Part shown: in pieces, positions 53,171 to 61,205 of the stretch
Layout of the letters: each line of letters begins with the position of its first letter
Position numbering within the stretch: the first letter of the stretch is position 1
NCBI RefSeq assembly: GCF_026130175.1
Contig: NZ_JAIGNI010000034.1
Span: 1-63,075 of the forward strand
DNA: 63,075 nt
Direction: 5' to 3'
Source of the DNA: Lyngbya sp. CCAP 1446/10
Lineage (GTDB): Bacteria > Cyanobacteriota > Cyanobacteriia > Cyanobacteriales > Microcoleaceae
The notes under the pieces: generated by a model
Databases searched by the model: none
Told to the model about the DNA's origin: nothing
What the model saw: only the letters and a program-made list of their open reading frames with translations
Made by a program: the position numbers and the translations under genes

Positions 53171-53659
53171 ATGCTTAAAAGATATTTCATTGCTCTGACC
53201 GCTGTATTCTTGACATTTCAGTTATTTGTCAGCAGTGCGATGGCTGTCGAACTGAGTCCTGAGCTTCGCACTGTGACTTTGAATGACAAAGGCGCTCCAG
53301 TGGTGCTGAGCCTCAAACAAGTTCAGCAAGGGAAACGCTTGTTTAACTCGGCTTGCGCTCAATGTCACGCTGCGGGCATGACAAAAACTGACCCGAATTT
53401 GAACTTGAGTCCCGAAACTCTGGCTTTGGCAAACCCGCCCCGCAATAATATTGACTCGCTGGTGGACTATATGAAAAATCCCACGACTTATGACGGGTTT
53501 CAGGAAATTTCCGAAGTGCATCCGAGCATGAAGAGTGCAGATATTTTCGCTGAGATGAGAAATCTCTCGGATGATGATTTGTATGCGATTGCCGGTCATA
53601 TTCTGTTGCAGCCGAAAATTGTCGGCAAGCAGTGGGCTGGCGGTAAAGGCGCTCGCTAA
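53171..53659 (+). CDS. psbV: Cytochrome c-550 of photosystem II
   Basis: Lumenal extrinsic subunit stabilising the Mn4CaO5 cluster. 162 residues with a Sec signal peptide (cleavage after SSAMA, residue 25). The heme site is CAQCH (Cys62, Cys65, His66) and the second axial ligand His117 corresponds to mature His92. Preceded by AAGGAGAACC. First of three consecutive c-type cytochrome genes. Confidence 0.98.
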   Translation: MLKRYFIALTAVFLTFQLFVSSAMAVELSPELRTVTLNDKGAPVVLSLKQVQQGKRLFNSACAQCHAAGMTKTDPNLNLSPETLALANPPRNNIDSLVDYMKNPTTYDGFQEISEVHPSMKSADIFAEMRNLSDDDLYAIAGHILLQPKIVGKQWAGGKGAR

Positions 53660-53906
53660 TCAATTTGAAATTTGAGATTTGGGATTTTGGATTGAGAGGG
53701 GCTGGGATTGGGCAAGGATTGCTGGCTGGCCGTTTTTCTATCGAAAATCTGAAATCTCAAATTTACCTCTTGCTGATTGATTCTCCCCAGTCGAACCCGC
53801 TGACTTAAGCTTGTGGACTGGTTGATGCTGACGAAAGCCAGAGTGCAACAAGAAAATTCGATTTTGTGAGCAAATGTTAGTGAATTATTGACTTTTCTAC
53901 GCCCTT

Positions 53907-54407
53907 ATGCTGCATCGTGGTGTTTTTCTCTGCTTTCTATTGGGGATGTTAATTATTTTGCCGCTCGTGCTGCTGGCTCCTCAACCTGTTTTGGCTGCTA
54001 CCGATTCTTACGTGAATAGATATTTACAAGCCAGGGAACCTGTAGCAATGGAATTGGACGCTGAGGGAAACACTCGGTTGTTTTCGCCTCAGGATTTTTC
54101 TGTCGGCAAGGTGTTGTTCCAGAATAATTGCCTGAATTGTCACGTCGGAGGAGCAACTTTGCCTGATCCGATGATATCTCTGTCTTTGGCAGATCTCAAG
54201 GGGGCAACGCCTCCCCGCAGCAACATCAATAGTTTGGTGTCGTATTTGAGAGAGCCGATGACTTATGACGGCAGTGAGGACACTTTTTGGTGCCGCCAAG
54301 TACCCGAAAGCTGGATGCCGCAGACTGAGATTGAAAATTTGGCGGCTTTTGTGCTCCGGGCGGCTCAGAAAGCTCCAGGCTGGGGCGTGGATAATTTTGA
54401 GAGTTGA
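53907..54407 (+). CDS. psbV2: PsbV2 cytochrome
   Basis: PsbV paralogue, 166 residues with a signal peptide (ALA-type site near residue 30) and heme motif CLNCH (Cys75, Cys78, His79). At the place of PsbV's axial His it has TFWCRQVPESWM, so Cys is the probable sixth ligand, as I recall being reported for thermophilic PsbV2. Lumenal or periplasmic; role unsettled. About 250 bases after psbV, 130 before petJ. Confidence 0.92.
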   Translation: MLHRGVFLCFLLGMLIILPLVLLAPQPVLAATDSYVNRYLQAREPVAMELDAEGNTRLFSPQDFSVGKVLFQNNCLNCHVGGATLPDPMISLSLADLKGATPPRSNINSLVSYLREPMTYDGSEDTFWCRQVPESWMPQTEIENLAAFVLRAAQKAPGWGVDNFES

Positions 54408-54500
54408 ACTGCCGCTGCGACCAAGTGGTAGATTACTCGAAAAATCCCGATCGCGACTACGTGTTTGCGCCTGATTAAACAGGTAAAATAACTAAAGAAC

Positions 54501-54514
54501 CACCGTGAACGGTG
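54501..54514. promoter_or_regulatory. Short palindrome upstream of petJ
   Basis: CACCG-TGAA-CGGTG, a perfect 5-bp stem ~20 bases before the petJ start; possible operator or leader hairpin. Confidence 0.3.
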
Positions 54515-54522
54515 TCCATTAG

Positions 54523-54537
54523 AGGAGAACTACGTTG
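54523..54537 (+). promoter_or_regulatory. RBS and TTG start of petJ
   Basis: AGGAG followed after seven bases by TTG. No in-frame ATG gives the signal peptide, so TTG is the start. Confidence 0.8.
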
Positions 54538-54873
54538 AAAAGACTCTTATCGATCGCCCTGTTAGCGTTCGCAATTTTGACTGTCGGCTTCGGCCGCCCT
54601 GCATTGGCTGGAGATGCTGCTAACGGAGCTAAACTCTTTAGCGCCAACTGTGCTGCTTGTCACATCGGTGGCGGCAACGTCGTTATGGGAATGAAAACCT
54701 TGAAAAAGGAAGCTCTTGAGAAGTACGGCATGAATTCCATCGAAGCTATTACTACTCAGATAACTAAGGGCAAAAGTGCTATGCCTGCTTTTCTCGGTCG
54801 TTTGAAGCCCGAACAAATCGATGATATCGCTGCCTACGTGCTCGAACAATCTGGCAAAGACTGGAAAGGCTAA
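54535..54873 (+). CDS. petJ: Cytochrome c6
   Basis: Soluble lumenal electron carrier from cytochrome b6f to photosystem I (and to oxidase). 112 residues; signal peptide with ALA cleavage before GDAANG; heme motif CAACH (Cys39, Cys42, His43); axial Met83 in SAMPAF. Starts with TTG behind a strong AGGAG. Third of the psbV-psbV2-petJ group. Confidence 0.97.
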   Translation: MKRLLSIALLAFAILTVGFGRPALAGDAANGAKLFSANCAACHIGGGNVVMGMKTLKKEALEKYGMNSIEAITTQITKGKSAMPAFLGRLKPEQIDDIAAYVLEQSGKDWKG

Positions 54874-55283
54874 ACTGCCTCTTTGAAGTCGGACAAGCTG
54901 GACTTGATTTAATTTAAAACTTGTCCTCCCGATCGCACCCTCTCTCTCTCTTTGGCGAATAAATGTCGGTTTGCAGCGATCTTAACCTATTTGGGAAAGC
55001 GCGCCAGAAATCGGATTTTTATTTGCCCAAGCGCGAGGGAGGGCAATTCGATTTTAGATTTTAGATTTTAGATGGGAGATTGAAGATTTTAGAATTGAAG
55101 ATTTTAGAATTGAAGATTTTAGAATGAAAATTGGTGATTTTGTATAAATTGTCAAGCACATTACATTAAGAATTATTATTGCTGGTGTATAAATTAAAAG
55201 TCGGTGCTAGGATATAACCCCTGATTAGCAAAGCATTGAAATCAAAAATAAAGTTGATCGCAAAAGTGGACTCTACATCTACC
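54874..55283. other. Interval with TTTTAGAAT repeats
   Basis: About 410 bases. An AATTTTAGA/GATTTTAGAATTGAA tandem array occupies 55049-55127. Just after petJ GGACAAG and CTTGTCC could pair across ~22 bases. No gene. Confidence 0.5.
55049..55127. repeat. GATTTTAGAATTGAA tandem array
   Basis: TTTTAGA units (three) followed by three ~19-bp units GAAGATTTTAGAATTGAA. Confidence 0.75.
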
Positions 55284-56291
55284 ATGAACGTAAAAAAATC
55301 AGCAAAAGTTAAAACTCTCGGAGATGCAGCCTCTGGTGCAATTGACAAGTATTTCCGCAAAACAATAGCCCACGAGGCTGAAGTTATCCAAGACAAAAAT
55401 GCAGAAGAACTTCACCAAATGCGCGTAGGATTGCGGCGTTTGCGATCGGCTATAACGGGTTTTGCCCCGGTTTTAGACTTGCCAAAAGAAGCTTCTGAAC
55501 GCAAAATTGGTAAGGTGGGGCGGATTCTGGGAACGCTCAGGGACTTGGACGTGATGCTCGAAAGTCTCCAAAACCGCTATTATCCGAATTTGCCGCCCCA
55601 GGAGCAGGAAGTTTTGGATGAGGCTGTATTCGATTTACTCAAACAGCGGCGCCGGGCTTTGAAAGGGGTGAGGGCTGTTTTGGAGCGCAAAAGTTACCAA
55701 TCGCTGAAAAAGTCGATCGAGGATTGGCTGGAAAAACCGCAGTTTCGGGCGATCGAACATTTGCCAATTGCTGAGGTTTTGCCGGATTTACTGTTACCTC
55801 AAGTCAGCGAGTTTTTCCTGCATCCGGCTTGGCTGCTGGGCACAGAATATGAGGATGGCAAAGTTAAAGTTTGTGAGGATTTGAATGAGTCGGCTGTGGA
55901 AGAGAAGTTAGCAGCGGAGGGAACTATTCTGCATGATTTGCGGAAACAAGCTAAGCGGGTTCGCTATTTGATGAATCTGTTTGGCGATTTTTACGGCCCG
56001 GCTTATGAAGGTTATGTCGAAGATGTGAAAGCTGTTCAGGAATGTTTGGGTGATATTCAAGACAGTCAAGTTTTAGGGGAATTTTTGACGGATTTTGTCG
56101 ATCGCGATTTGCAAAAAAAGTTGCCTAAACTGGCTGGTTTGTTGGCAGAAAAACGCTACGCAGCTTGGCAAAAATGGCAGGTTTTGCAGCGCAAGTATTT
56201 GAATTCGGAAGTTCGACAAGGTTGGCGATCGACTTTAATTCATCCTGTGATTAAAGATGCTGCTAATGGGGATTCGCCGGAGCAAAATTAG
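55284..56291 (+). CDS. CHAD-domain protein
   Basis: 335 residues from the ATG giving MNVKKSAKVKT. CHAD domains bind inorganic polyphosphate through conserved histidines and basic residues: here EELHQMRVGLRRLRSAI near the start and GTILHDLRKQAKRVRYLMNLF in the second half, the two pseudo-symmetric copies of the H-x-x-R-x-x-x-K/R-R pattern. All-helical. No CYTH/triphosphatase partner adjacent. Confidence 0.88.
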   Translation: MNVKKSAKVKTLGDAASGAIDKYFRKTIAHEAEVIQDKNAEELHQMRVGLRRLRSAITGFAPVLDLPKEASERKIGKVGRILGTLRDLDVMLESLQNRYYPNLPPQEQEVLDEAVFDLLKQRRRALKGVRAVLERKSYQSLKKSIEDWLEKPQFRAIEHLPIAEVLPDLLLPQVSEFFLHPAWLLGTEYEDGKVKVCEDLNESAVEEKLAAEGTILHDLRKQAKRVRYLMNLFGDFYGPAYEGYVEDVKAVQECLGDIQDSQVLGEFLTDFVDRDLQKKLPKLAGLLAEKRYAAWQKWQVLQRKYLNSEVRQGWRSTLIHPVIKDAANGDSPEQN

Positions 56292-56547
56292 GTTTTTTGG
56301 GTACAGAAAGTGCGTGAATGGTAGCTATCCTGTAGGAAATCGCCCGCGCGGATTAGAAGCCGGACACGGCAGTGTCACGTCCCTGCTGATATGGCGTAAA
56401 ATAACAGATATTTGTAGGGAAACGGCAAGGGCGTGTCCCTACTCAAGAAAGGGCGATCGCGCTTGGGAATAGAACTAAAAAAAGGGTTCTCGCCCGATGT
56501 GTTAAAATCAGGATTAGAGTGAGAACTAAGTAGGTATTGCAAAAAAT

Positions 56548-56706
56548 ATGCCTCGTATCTTTACAGCAATCGTTTATTGGGAAGAAGATGTTTATGTGGC
56601 AGAATGTCCTGAAGTGGGAACTGCTAGCCAGGGTGAAACAATTGAAGCAGCGATCGCCAATCTGAAAGAAGCAACAGAACTATATTTAGACGAATTATAT
56701 TTTTAG
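56548..56706 (+). CDS. HicB-like antitoxin domain, stand-alone
   Basis: 52 residues: MPRIFTAIVYWEEDVYVAECPEVGTASQGETIEAAIANLKEATELYLDE. This is the HicB partial RNase-H fold (YVAECPEVGTASQG... A..NLKEA). No HicA toxin lies next to it and the usual C-terminal DNA-binding part is absent, so it is an orphan antitoxin. Confidence 0.75.
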   Translation: MPRIFTAIVYWEEDVYVAECPEVGTASQGETIEAAIANLKEATELYLDELYF

Positions 56707-56820
56707 AATGATAAATTTTTAGGCGATCGCGGTTTACGAAAGAAAGGGCGATCGTTCACTTGTTATATAATTATGGTACTCTAAAAGTTAGATAACTAAG
56801 ACTGGCAAGACTAGATCAGT

Positions 56821-57150
56821 GTGACAACACAATTTTTCTGTCCGTATCTCGACAGTGAGGTCGAACTCACAGAAGAGCGAGAGCAGCACATTGCTGAGAC
56901 CCATCCCGATTTGCTACCAACTTATCAGGAAAGAATAGCTTAAACTCTAGCTGACCCAGATGAGGTTCGATGTGATTTACGTTTTGGCAATACTTTTCTA
57001 TTTTCAAGGCAGTATGGTAAGGGTCGCAAGGGTAGGTATGTTGTAGTAGCTGTTGTGAGTGATACAGTTCCCAGAGAACGCAATTGGATCGTGACAGCTT
57101 ACCTGACAAAAACTGTTACCCAAGGAGAGATAATATGGCACAAAAACTAA
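56821..57150 (+). pseudogene. PBECR/RelE-like toxin gene with one nonsense codon
   Basis: Starting from GTG, the frame reads MTTQFFCPYLDSEVELTEER, on to YQERIA, then TAA at 56941-56943, then without any frame change TLADPDEVRCDLRFGNTFLFSR and RYVVVAVVSDTV... RNWIVTAYLTKTV to a natural stop. The LADPDEV and WIVTAYLTK blocks resemble phage-barnase-like (PBECR) toxin domains; family assignment is moderate. The 3' end overlaps the next gene by 16 bases. A single substitution would restore a 109-residue protein. Confidence 0.75.
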
Positions 57151-57374
57151 CTTTTAAATACGATGCTGTCGGCGATATTCTGTACATTCATAAATGTTCG
57201 CCTTATGCAGAGCAAGAATCGCAGGAACTCGACTATGGAATTGTTGCTCGTCTCAATCCTGAAACTGAGGAAATTGAAAATATAGAAGTTATGTTTTTCT
57301 CAAAGCGGTTTTTAGAGAGTAATGTATTTGAATTGCCGATTGTCGCAGACTTGCACTTAAGCCTTCAGGCTTGA
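57135..57374 (+). CDS. DUF2283-family protein (putative antitoxin)
   Basis: 79 residues: LTFKYDAVGDILYIHKCSPYAEQESQELDYGIVARLNPETEEIENIEVMFFSKRF. DUF2283 proteins accompany small toxins. Start at the ATG inside the end of the preceding broken gene (overlap 16 bases), with AAGGAGAGAT upstream. Intact, while its likely toxin is not. Confidence 0.82.
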   Translation: MAQKLTFKYDAVGDILYIHKCSPYAEQESQELDYGIVARLNPETEEIENIEVMFFSKRFLESNVFELPIVADLHLSLQA

Positions 57375-57388
57375 GATTGTTGCGAAAG

Positions 57389-57449
57389 AGCGATTCCCTA
57401 CGGGATAGCTTCGCTCGCGCGTGCTTTACTGAAGAAAGGGCGATCGCAC
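57389..57449. repeat. Dispersed repeat with GAAAGGGCGATCGC core
   Basis: CGATTCCCTACGGGATAGCT TCGCTCGCGCGTGC... GAAGAAAGGGCGATCGC; second copy at 60039-60099, and the AAAGGGCGATCGC end alone recurs at 56448, 56743 and 61020. HIP1 is part of the unit. Confidence 0.8.
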
Positions 57450-57685
57450 TTCATGATATGGCTCAAGAAATGGCGAGGCAAAAGTGTTGTCATAGTTGGA
57501 GTGAAAATGCTGAGAAAATACTATGACTTTACAAGTCATTTATCCTCATATTGAAAAACCAGGTGTAGGGGAACCTGCACGGCTGCAACGGATACCCAGA
57601 GTGCGGATTTCTCAAATTGTGATGGACTATTTGGCTTACGGGTGGTCAGTTGAAGAAATGTGCCGTCAGCACTCATATTTAATGA

Positions 57686-59183
57686 CTGTAGTTTAGACTA
57701 AAAAATAGTCGCAGCTAAAAGTAGCTGGCTTTGAAGAGCAGGCAAGCTGTTACTCAAAAACTCAAGAGGGAGAAGATTAAATAACTAATCTTGAAGACTT
57801 TTTGCGTCGAGAAACCCGTTTTTTAACGGTGGGATATCGCGGTGCTACCGTCCGTACTCTTCCTGTTTCCCAGCCGGGGGATTTTCCCCTCTGTTTAGGC
57901 ATTTTCGCGGGAGTGCCAATGTCAACTAAAACCGACAACATTGACTGGGCAACACGTCCAGGAGTTAAATTGATATTAGCAGATTGCCAAGGTAAGATAT
58001 TCTCGACGACTAAATCCCTAGCTAGCCAGAGTTGCCAACTCATCAATGGCATTAAATCGCTCCAGCGCTCAGATTGTTCGGGAGTTCTCAAGTTAGGCAA
58101 TGTCCAATGTAATCTTTGCTTAGCAAATCTATACCAATGATCAACTCCAAAACGTCGTAAATACTTAAACCAAACAGTTTCTAAGGGTAGAGTTAGTTCT
58201 CCCACCCAAGCCAACCACAAGGGTGGAAACGGCTGACCGTTTGACATCGGCTTCATTCTTTCGACTAGAATTAAATTGACTCTTTGTCCAGCGGCACGAT
58301 AAAAATGTAAGTCAAGCCATTGCCTGACTCGAACTTGTCCCAACTCTGGATGTTTGTCAATTTCAATCACAGCATCCGCTTGGAGCCATGTGCTTGGGTC
58401 ATTGAGTCTCATTTTCTGCCCGTGCTTACGTGGTCTACCGCGACCACTATAGGGTGGTGGTGCTGACCACAAACAGGCATTGCTTCGGACTCTCATTAAA
58501 CAATCGGCTTGAATATCTGCTATTGCCAGTACCCAACTGGCATTGCCATATTCTCGATCTAAAACTGCTAAGACTGGATTGATGCTCTGTTCACAGACAA
58601 GTTTGAGTTGGGAAGCTGCTTGAAGTATTGGTGAAGACCCACTACTAATTCTTTCATGGAGTAGGGGTAATGCCCAACTTCCTTGCGCTTCAGGTATCCA
58701 CGCAATTGTACTGTACCCCTGTCCAATAATTACGCCTTCCTGATATTCATGGGTTCTCTCTTTTAAGGTTTTGGCATCGGGTCTCGCCCATGCAGTGTGG
58801 TCAATTGCCACTAATATATGTTCTGTTGCGGGTACTTGCTGTTCTAATTCCTCAAGGGTACAGCATCATCAGTTTTTTTCGGTCTGGCCTACAGTCTTGC
58901 AATGCCTCGTAGACGCTTGGCCATTGACGATTGAATAGCGGGCTGAGTGAAAATTCTGCTAAACATGACGCATTTCTGGTGGTCATCACTGCATCCATCA
59001 GCTCGAATGTTGCATCTTTCGCTTTTACTAATAACTCGTATGCTGCTTGACGAAATTCCTTTAATCGTTCAGTGTTCATTTAGGGAGTCGATGGGTTTCT
59101 ATTTCACCCTCATTCTCTCCCGGCGCGGTGGCTCTAGTTCTTCTTTTGCCACCGTTCTCATCTTTATTTAGTCTAAACTACAG
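57686..59183. mobile_element. Complete IS element, 1498 bp, DDE transposase
   Basis: Perfect 17-bp terminal inverted repeats (CTGTAGTTTAGACTAAA at both ends), 6-bp target duplication TAATGA (57680-57685 and 59184-59189). One transposase gene on the minus strand, split by a frameshift. Size, duplication and transposase resemble IS4/IS701-type elements; exact family not decided. Confidence 0.93.
57777..59079 (-). pseudogene. IS transposase, frameshifted
   Basis: The first part (59079 to 58852) begins MNTERLKEFRQAAYELLVKAKD and ends ...MMLYP-stop. The second part continues one base further on as LEELEQQVPATEHILVAIDHTAWARPDAKT and on through VLAVLDREYGNASWV to a basic tail. The DHTAW and LDREYG blocks hold the expected acidic residues of a DDE transposase. 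One extra base near 58850 explains the break. The slip site CCT-TGA would also permit +1 recoding, but simple mutation is likelier. Confidence 0.8.
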
Positions 59184-59377
59184 TAATGATGGCGGAAGCT
59201 CATGCAGCAATGGCGTATTATTTTGACCACCAGGAGGAGATAGACGGCGAAATTCGCAGCGAGTGGGGGGAAGCGGAACAAGCAAAATCTCAAAAAGTGC
59301 GATCGAAAGCTTCCTGCTAACAAGGTTGTGCAGCCATTGTGGTAAATTCTACATAGCTGGGAATCTTCGCTCAAGGC

Positions 59378-59710
59378 ATGGCAAAAACACCGATCGCTCT
59401 ATATCGACAAGGCAACGCTAATTCACCTAGAATGGATAATGTTCGATCTAACAAAGATGTTACTACCTATGAAGAGAACGGTCCAATCTGGGTAGATCCT
59501 ACTTTAGGAGGTGGGATTTCAACATTTGCTACTCAAAGAAGCGGAAAAAACTGGTGGAAGTTAGATGCGGAGAGTGAAATTCCTGCCGCCCTCGATTTAA
59601 TTAATGACCACAACGATCATTGGTTGTGGAAACCGAGTTACAGAATGTCGATCGAGGAATACAAGCAGGCTCTTAAACTAATCGGTGCGTATTTCTACAA
59701 AGTGAGTTAA
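59378..59710 (+). CDS. Tse2-like ADP-ribosyltransferase toxin (putative)
   Basis: 110 residues: IALYRQGNANSPRMDNVR, GGGISTFATQRSGKNWWKLDAESEIPAALDLINDHNDHW and KPSYRMSIEEYKQAL. The G-G-x-S-x-F, W-W/x-x-P and P-x-x-x-M-x-x-x-E-Y pattern resembles the Tse2 toxin family, which has an ADP-ribosyltransferase fold. Assignment is from pattern memory. A small acidic gene follows and could be its antidote. Confidence 0.55.
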   Translation: MAKTPIALYRQGNANSPRMDNVRSNKDVTTYEENGPIWVDPTLGGGISTFATQRSGKNWWKLDAESEIPAALDLINDHNDHWLWKPSYRMSIEEYKQALKLIGAYFYKVS

Positions 59711-59791
59711 CGGTTTCAAGCTTTGGCATTTTTCAAGCTGACTGGGTTAGGATAGTGGCAAGTAACTATAAATATTAAAAATGGAGTTCTG

Positions 59792-60034
59792 ATGATTCTA
59801 TCTTTTAAGGATGTACAATTTATTATTGAAGCTCTGGAATTTCGGATCGAGGCATATCAAGAAAGTTTGAAAGATGAAGAGTTGGATGATGATGAAGTGT
59901 CGGATATGGGCAATGATTGCTATTTTTTAGAAGCGCTACGCGAAGATTTAATGAAGGCTATTAAGGAGGCTAATATGCCTGAGATAGCAAAACCTGTACC
60001 CTCAGACGGCTTATATCAAGAGGTCAGAAATTAG
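59792..60034 (+). CDS. Small acidic protein, possible antidote of the preceding gene
   Basis: 80 residues, acidic and helical: FKDVQFIIEALEFRIEAYQESLKDEELDDDEVSDMGND, then FLEALREDLMKAIKEAN. Good start (TGGAGTTCTG upstream). 80 bases after the Tse2-like gene, same strand. No family known to me; the partner role is inferred from position, size and charge. Confidence 0.6.
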   Translation: MILSFKDVQFIIEALEFRIEAYQESLKDEELDDDEVSDMGNDCYFLEALREDLMKAIKEANMPEIAKPVPSDGLYQEVRN

Positions 60035-60038
60035 TCAG

Positions 60039-60099
60039 GGCGATTCCCTACGGAATAGCTTCGCTCGCGCGTGCTTTAGGAAAGAAAGGGCGATCGCGC
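60039..60099. repeat. Dispersed repeat, second copy
   Basis: CGATTCCCTACGGAATAGCT TCGCTCGCGCGTGC... AAAGAAAGGGCGATCGC, nearly identical to 57389-57449. Confidence 0.82.
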
Positions 60100-60158
60100 T
60101 TGCTCAGAAAGTGCTATCCTAGATCGGAGCACAGTCAGAAATTGGCGAGGAAAAAATC

Positions 60159-60635
60159 TTGTCAACCATCACCGATATTGGCACTCTCATTAGCCGTCAT
60201 CCTGACATACATGGCGGCGGTGCAATTATTGCCGGAACAAGTGTTACAGTCCGTCGCATTGCTATTTGGTACAAGCAAAGTTTGACCGCAGAAGAAATTG
60301 CCTCTCGCATAGGGCATTTAACTCTGACTCAAGTCTATGCAGCTTTGACTTATTACCATGCTAACCGAGATGAAATTGATGTTGAGATTGTGGCCGAAGC
60401 AGCAGAAGGCGATCGCATAGAAGCACTGTATCAGTCTCAAACACAAATACAATCTGAATCTCAAGTTTTAGAAATGCCTTCAGTTGCTCAATATCCCAGC
60501 CGTCGGGAGTTTATGAAATTGCCCATTGAAGAGAGACGGCGCATTTTAGCAGAACAGGCTGAGGTGATGTTAATTCATTACCAGGATGATAGAGAATGGC
60601 AAGAATTACAGACAGGAGATTTAATTGACTACTAA
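60159..60635 (+). CDS. DUF433 domain fused to a MazE-type antitoxin tail
   Basis: 158 residues from TTG (GAGGA upstream). Residues 1-90: DUF433 (HGGGAIIAGTSVTVRRIAIWYKQSLTAEEIASRIGHLTLTQVYAALTYYHANRDEID). Residues 105-158: PSRREFMKLPIEERRRILAEQAEVMLIHYQDDREWQELQTGDLIDY, which in my recollection is the toxin-binding region of small cyanobacterial antitoxins. It overlaps the following MazF gene by 11 bases. The DUF433 part has replaced the usual DNA-binding N-terminus. Confidence 0.75.
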   Translation: MSTITDIGTLISRHPDIHGGGAIIAGTSVTVRRIAIWYKQSLTAEEIASRIGHLTLTQVYAALTYYHANRDEIDVEIVAEAAEGDRIEALYQSQTQIQSESQVLEMPSVAQYPSRREFMKLPIEERRRILAEQAEVMLIHYQDDREWQELQTGDLIDY

Positions 60636-60991
60636 TTCTCTGTTTCCCAAACGTGGTGATGTTTGGCTTGCTAATTTTGACCCGACAGTGGGGGCAGAAA
60701 TTAAAAAGATTCGTCCGGCTGTGGTGGTAAGCTCGGATAGTGTCGGCAAATTGCCGATTAAATTAATTGCACCAGTCACAGATAGGAAAGAATATTATAT
60801 TGGCAATATTTGGCACGTCAGAATTCATCCAGATAGTGCTAATAATTTAACGAAAGTTTCTGCTGTGGATGTGCTGGAATTGCGTGGTATGGATGGATGT
60901 ACAAAGGTTTATTCGTAAGATTGGGGAAGTTTCGACTGCTATTATGGATGACATTGCAATAGCGATCGCATCGGTAGTTGAGTATCGGTAG
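60625..60991 (+). pseudogene. MazF/PemK-family toxin with C-terminal frameshift
   Basis: Start TTG inside the antitoxin gene. FPKRGDVWLANFDPTVGAEIKKIRPAVVVSSD and the LIAPVTDRKEYYIGNIWHVRI core are typical MazF. At ~60890-60898 the sequence ATGGATGGATG carries an extra 4 bases (GATG duplication), giving the truncated ...MDGCTKVYS end at 60918. Removing 4 bases restores DVQRFIRKIGEVSTAIMDDIAIAIASVVEYR to TAG at 60991. The lost C-terminal helix is normally part of the MazF dimer, so activity is doubtful. Confidence 0.85.
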
Positions 60992-61205
60992 TTAATCAAA
61001 GGCAGATGGGACTTCAGGAAAGAAAGGGCGATCGCTATTTTCGATAAATGTTTACAGGAAATCACCTTTTAATCAAAGAACTGAAAAATGACTTCAAAAA
61101 CTAGCCGAATTATTTCAAGCCAACTCAAATCGTTTCTCATCTTCCCTATATGTTTTATAAACAATGTAGAAAATGCGACAATCCCTAACTTTTATCCTCA
61201 GCTTT

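Larger units (their letters stand above)
57508..59320 (+). pseudogene. DUF433 gene interrupted by an IS element
   Basis: The left part starts MLRKYYDFTSHYPHIEKPG and goes through VRISQIVMDYLAYGWSVEEMCRQHSYLM, where the IS begins. Removing the 1498-bp IS and one TAATGA copy gives ...QHSYLMMAEAHAAMAYYFDHQEEIDGEI..., a perfect DUF433 core, ending at 59320 for 102 residues. A GGAG RBS precedes the ATG. No DUF5615 partner remains downstream. Confidence 0.9.

Noticed and set aside
56257..56472. Frame overlapping the end of the CHAD gene
   Set aside because: Runs through dispersed repeat DNA; no protein-like pattern.
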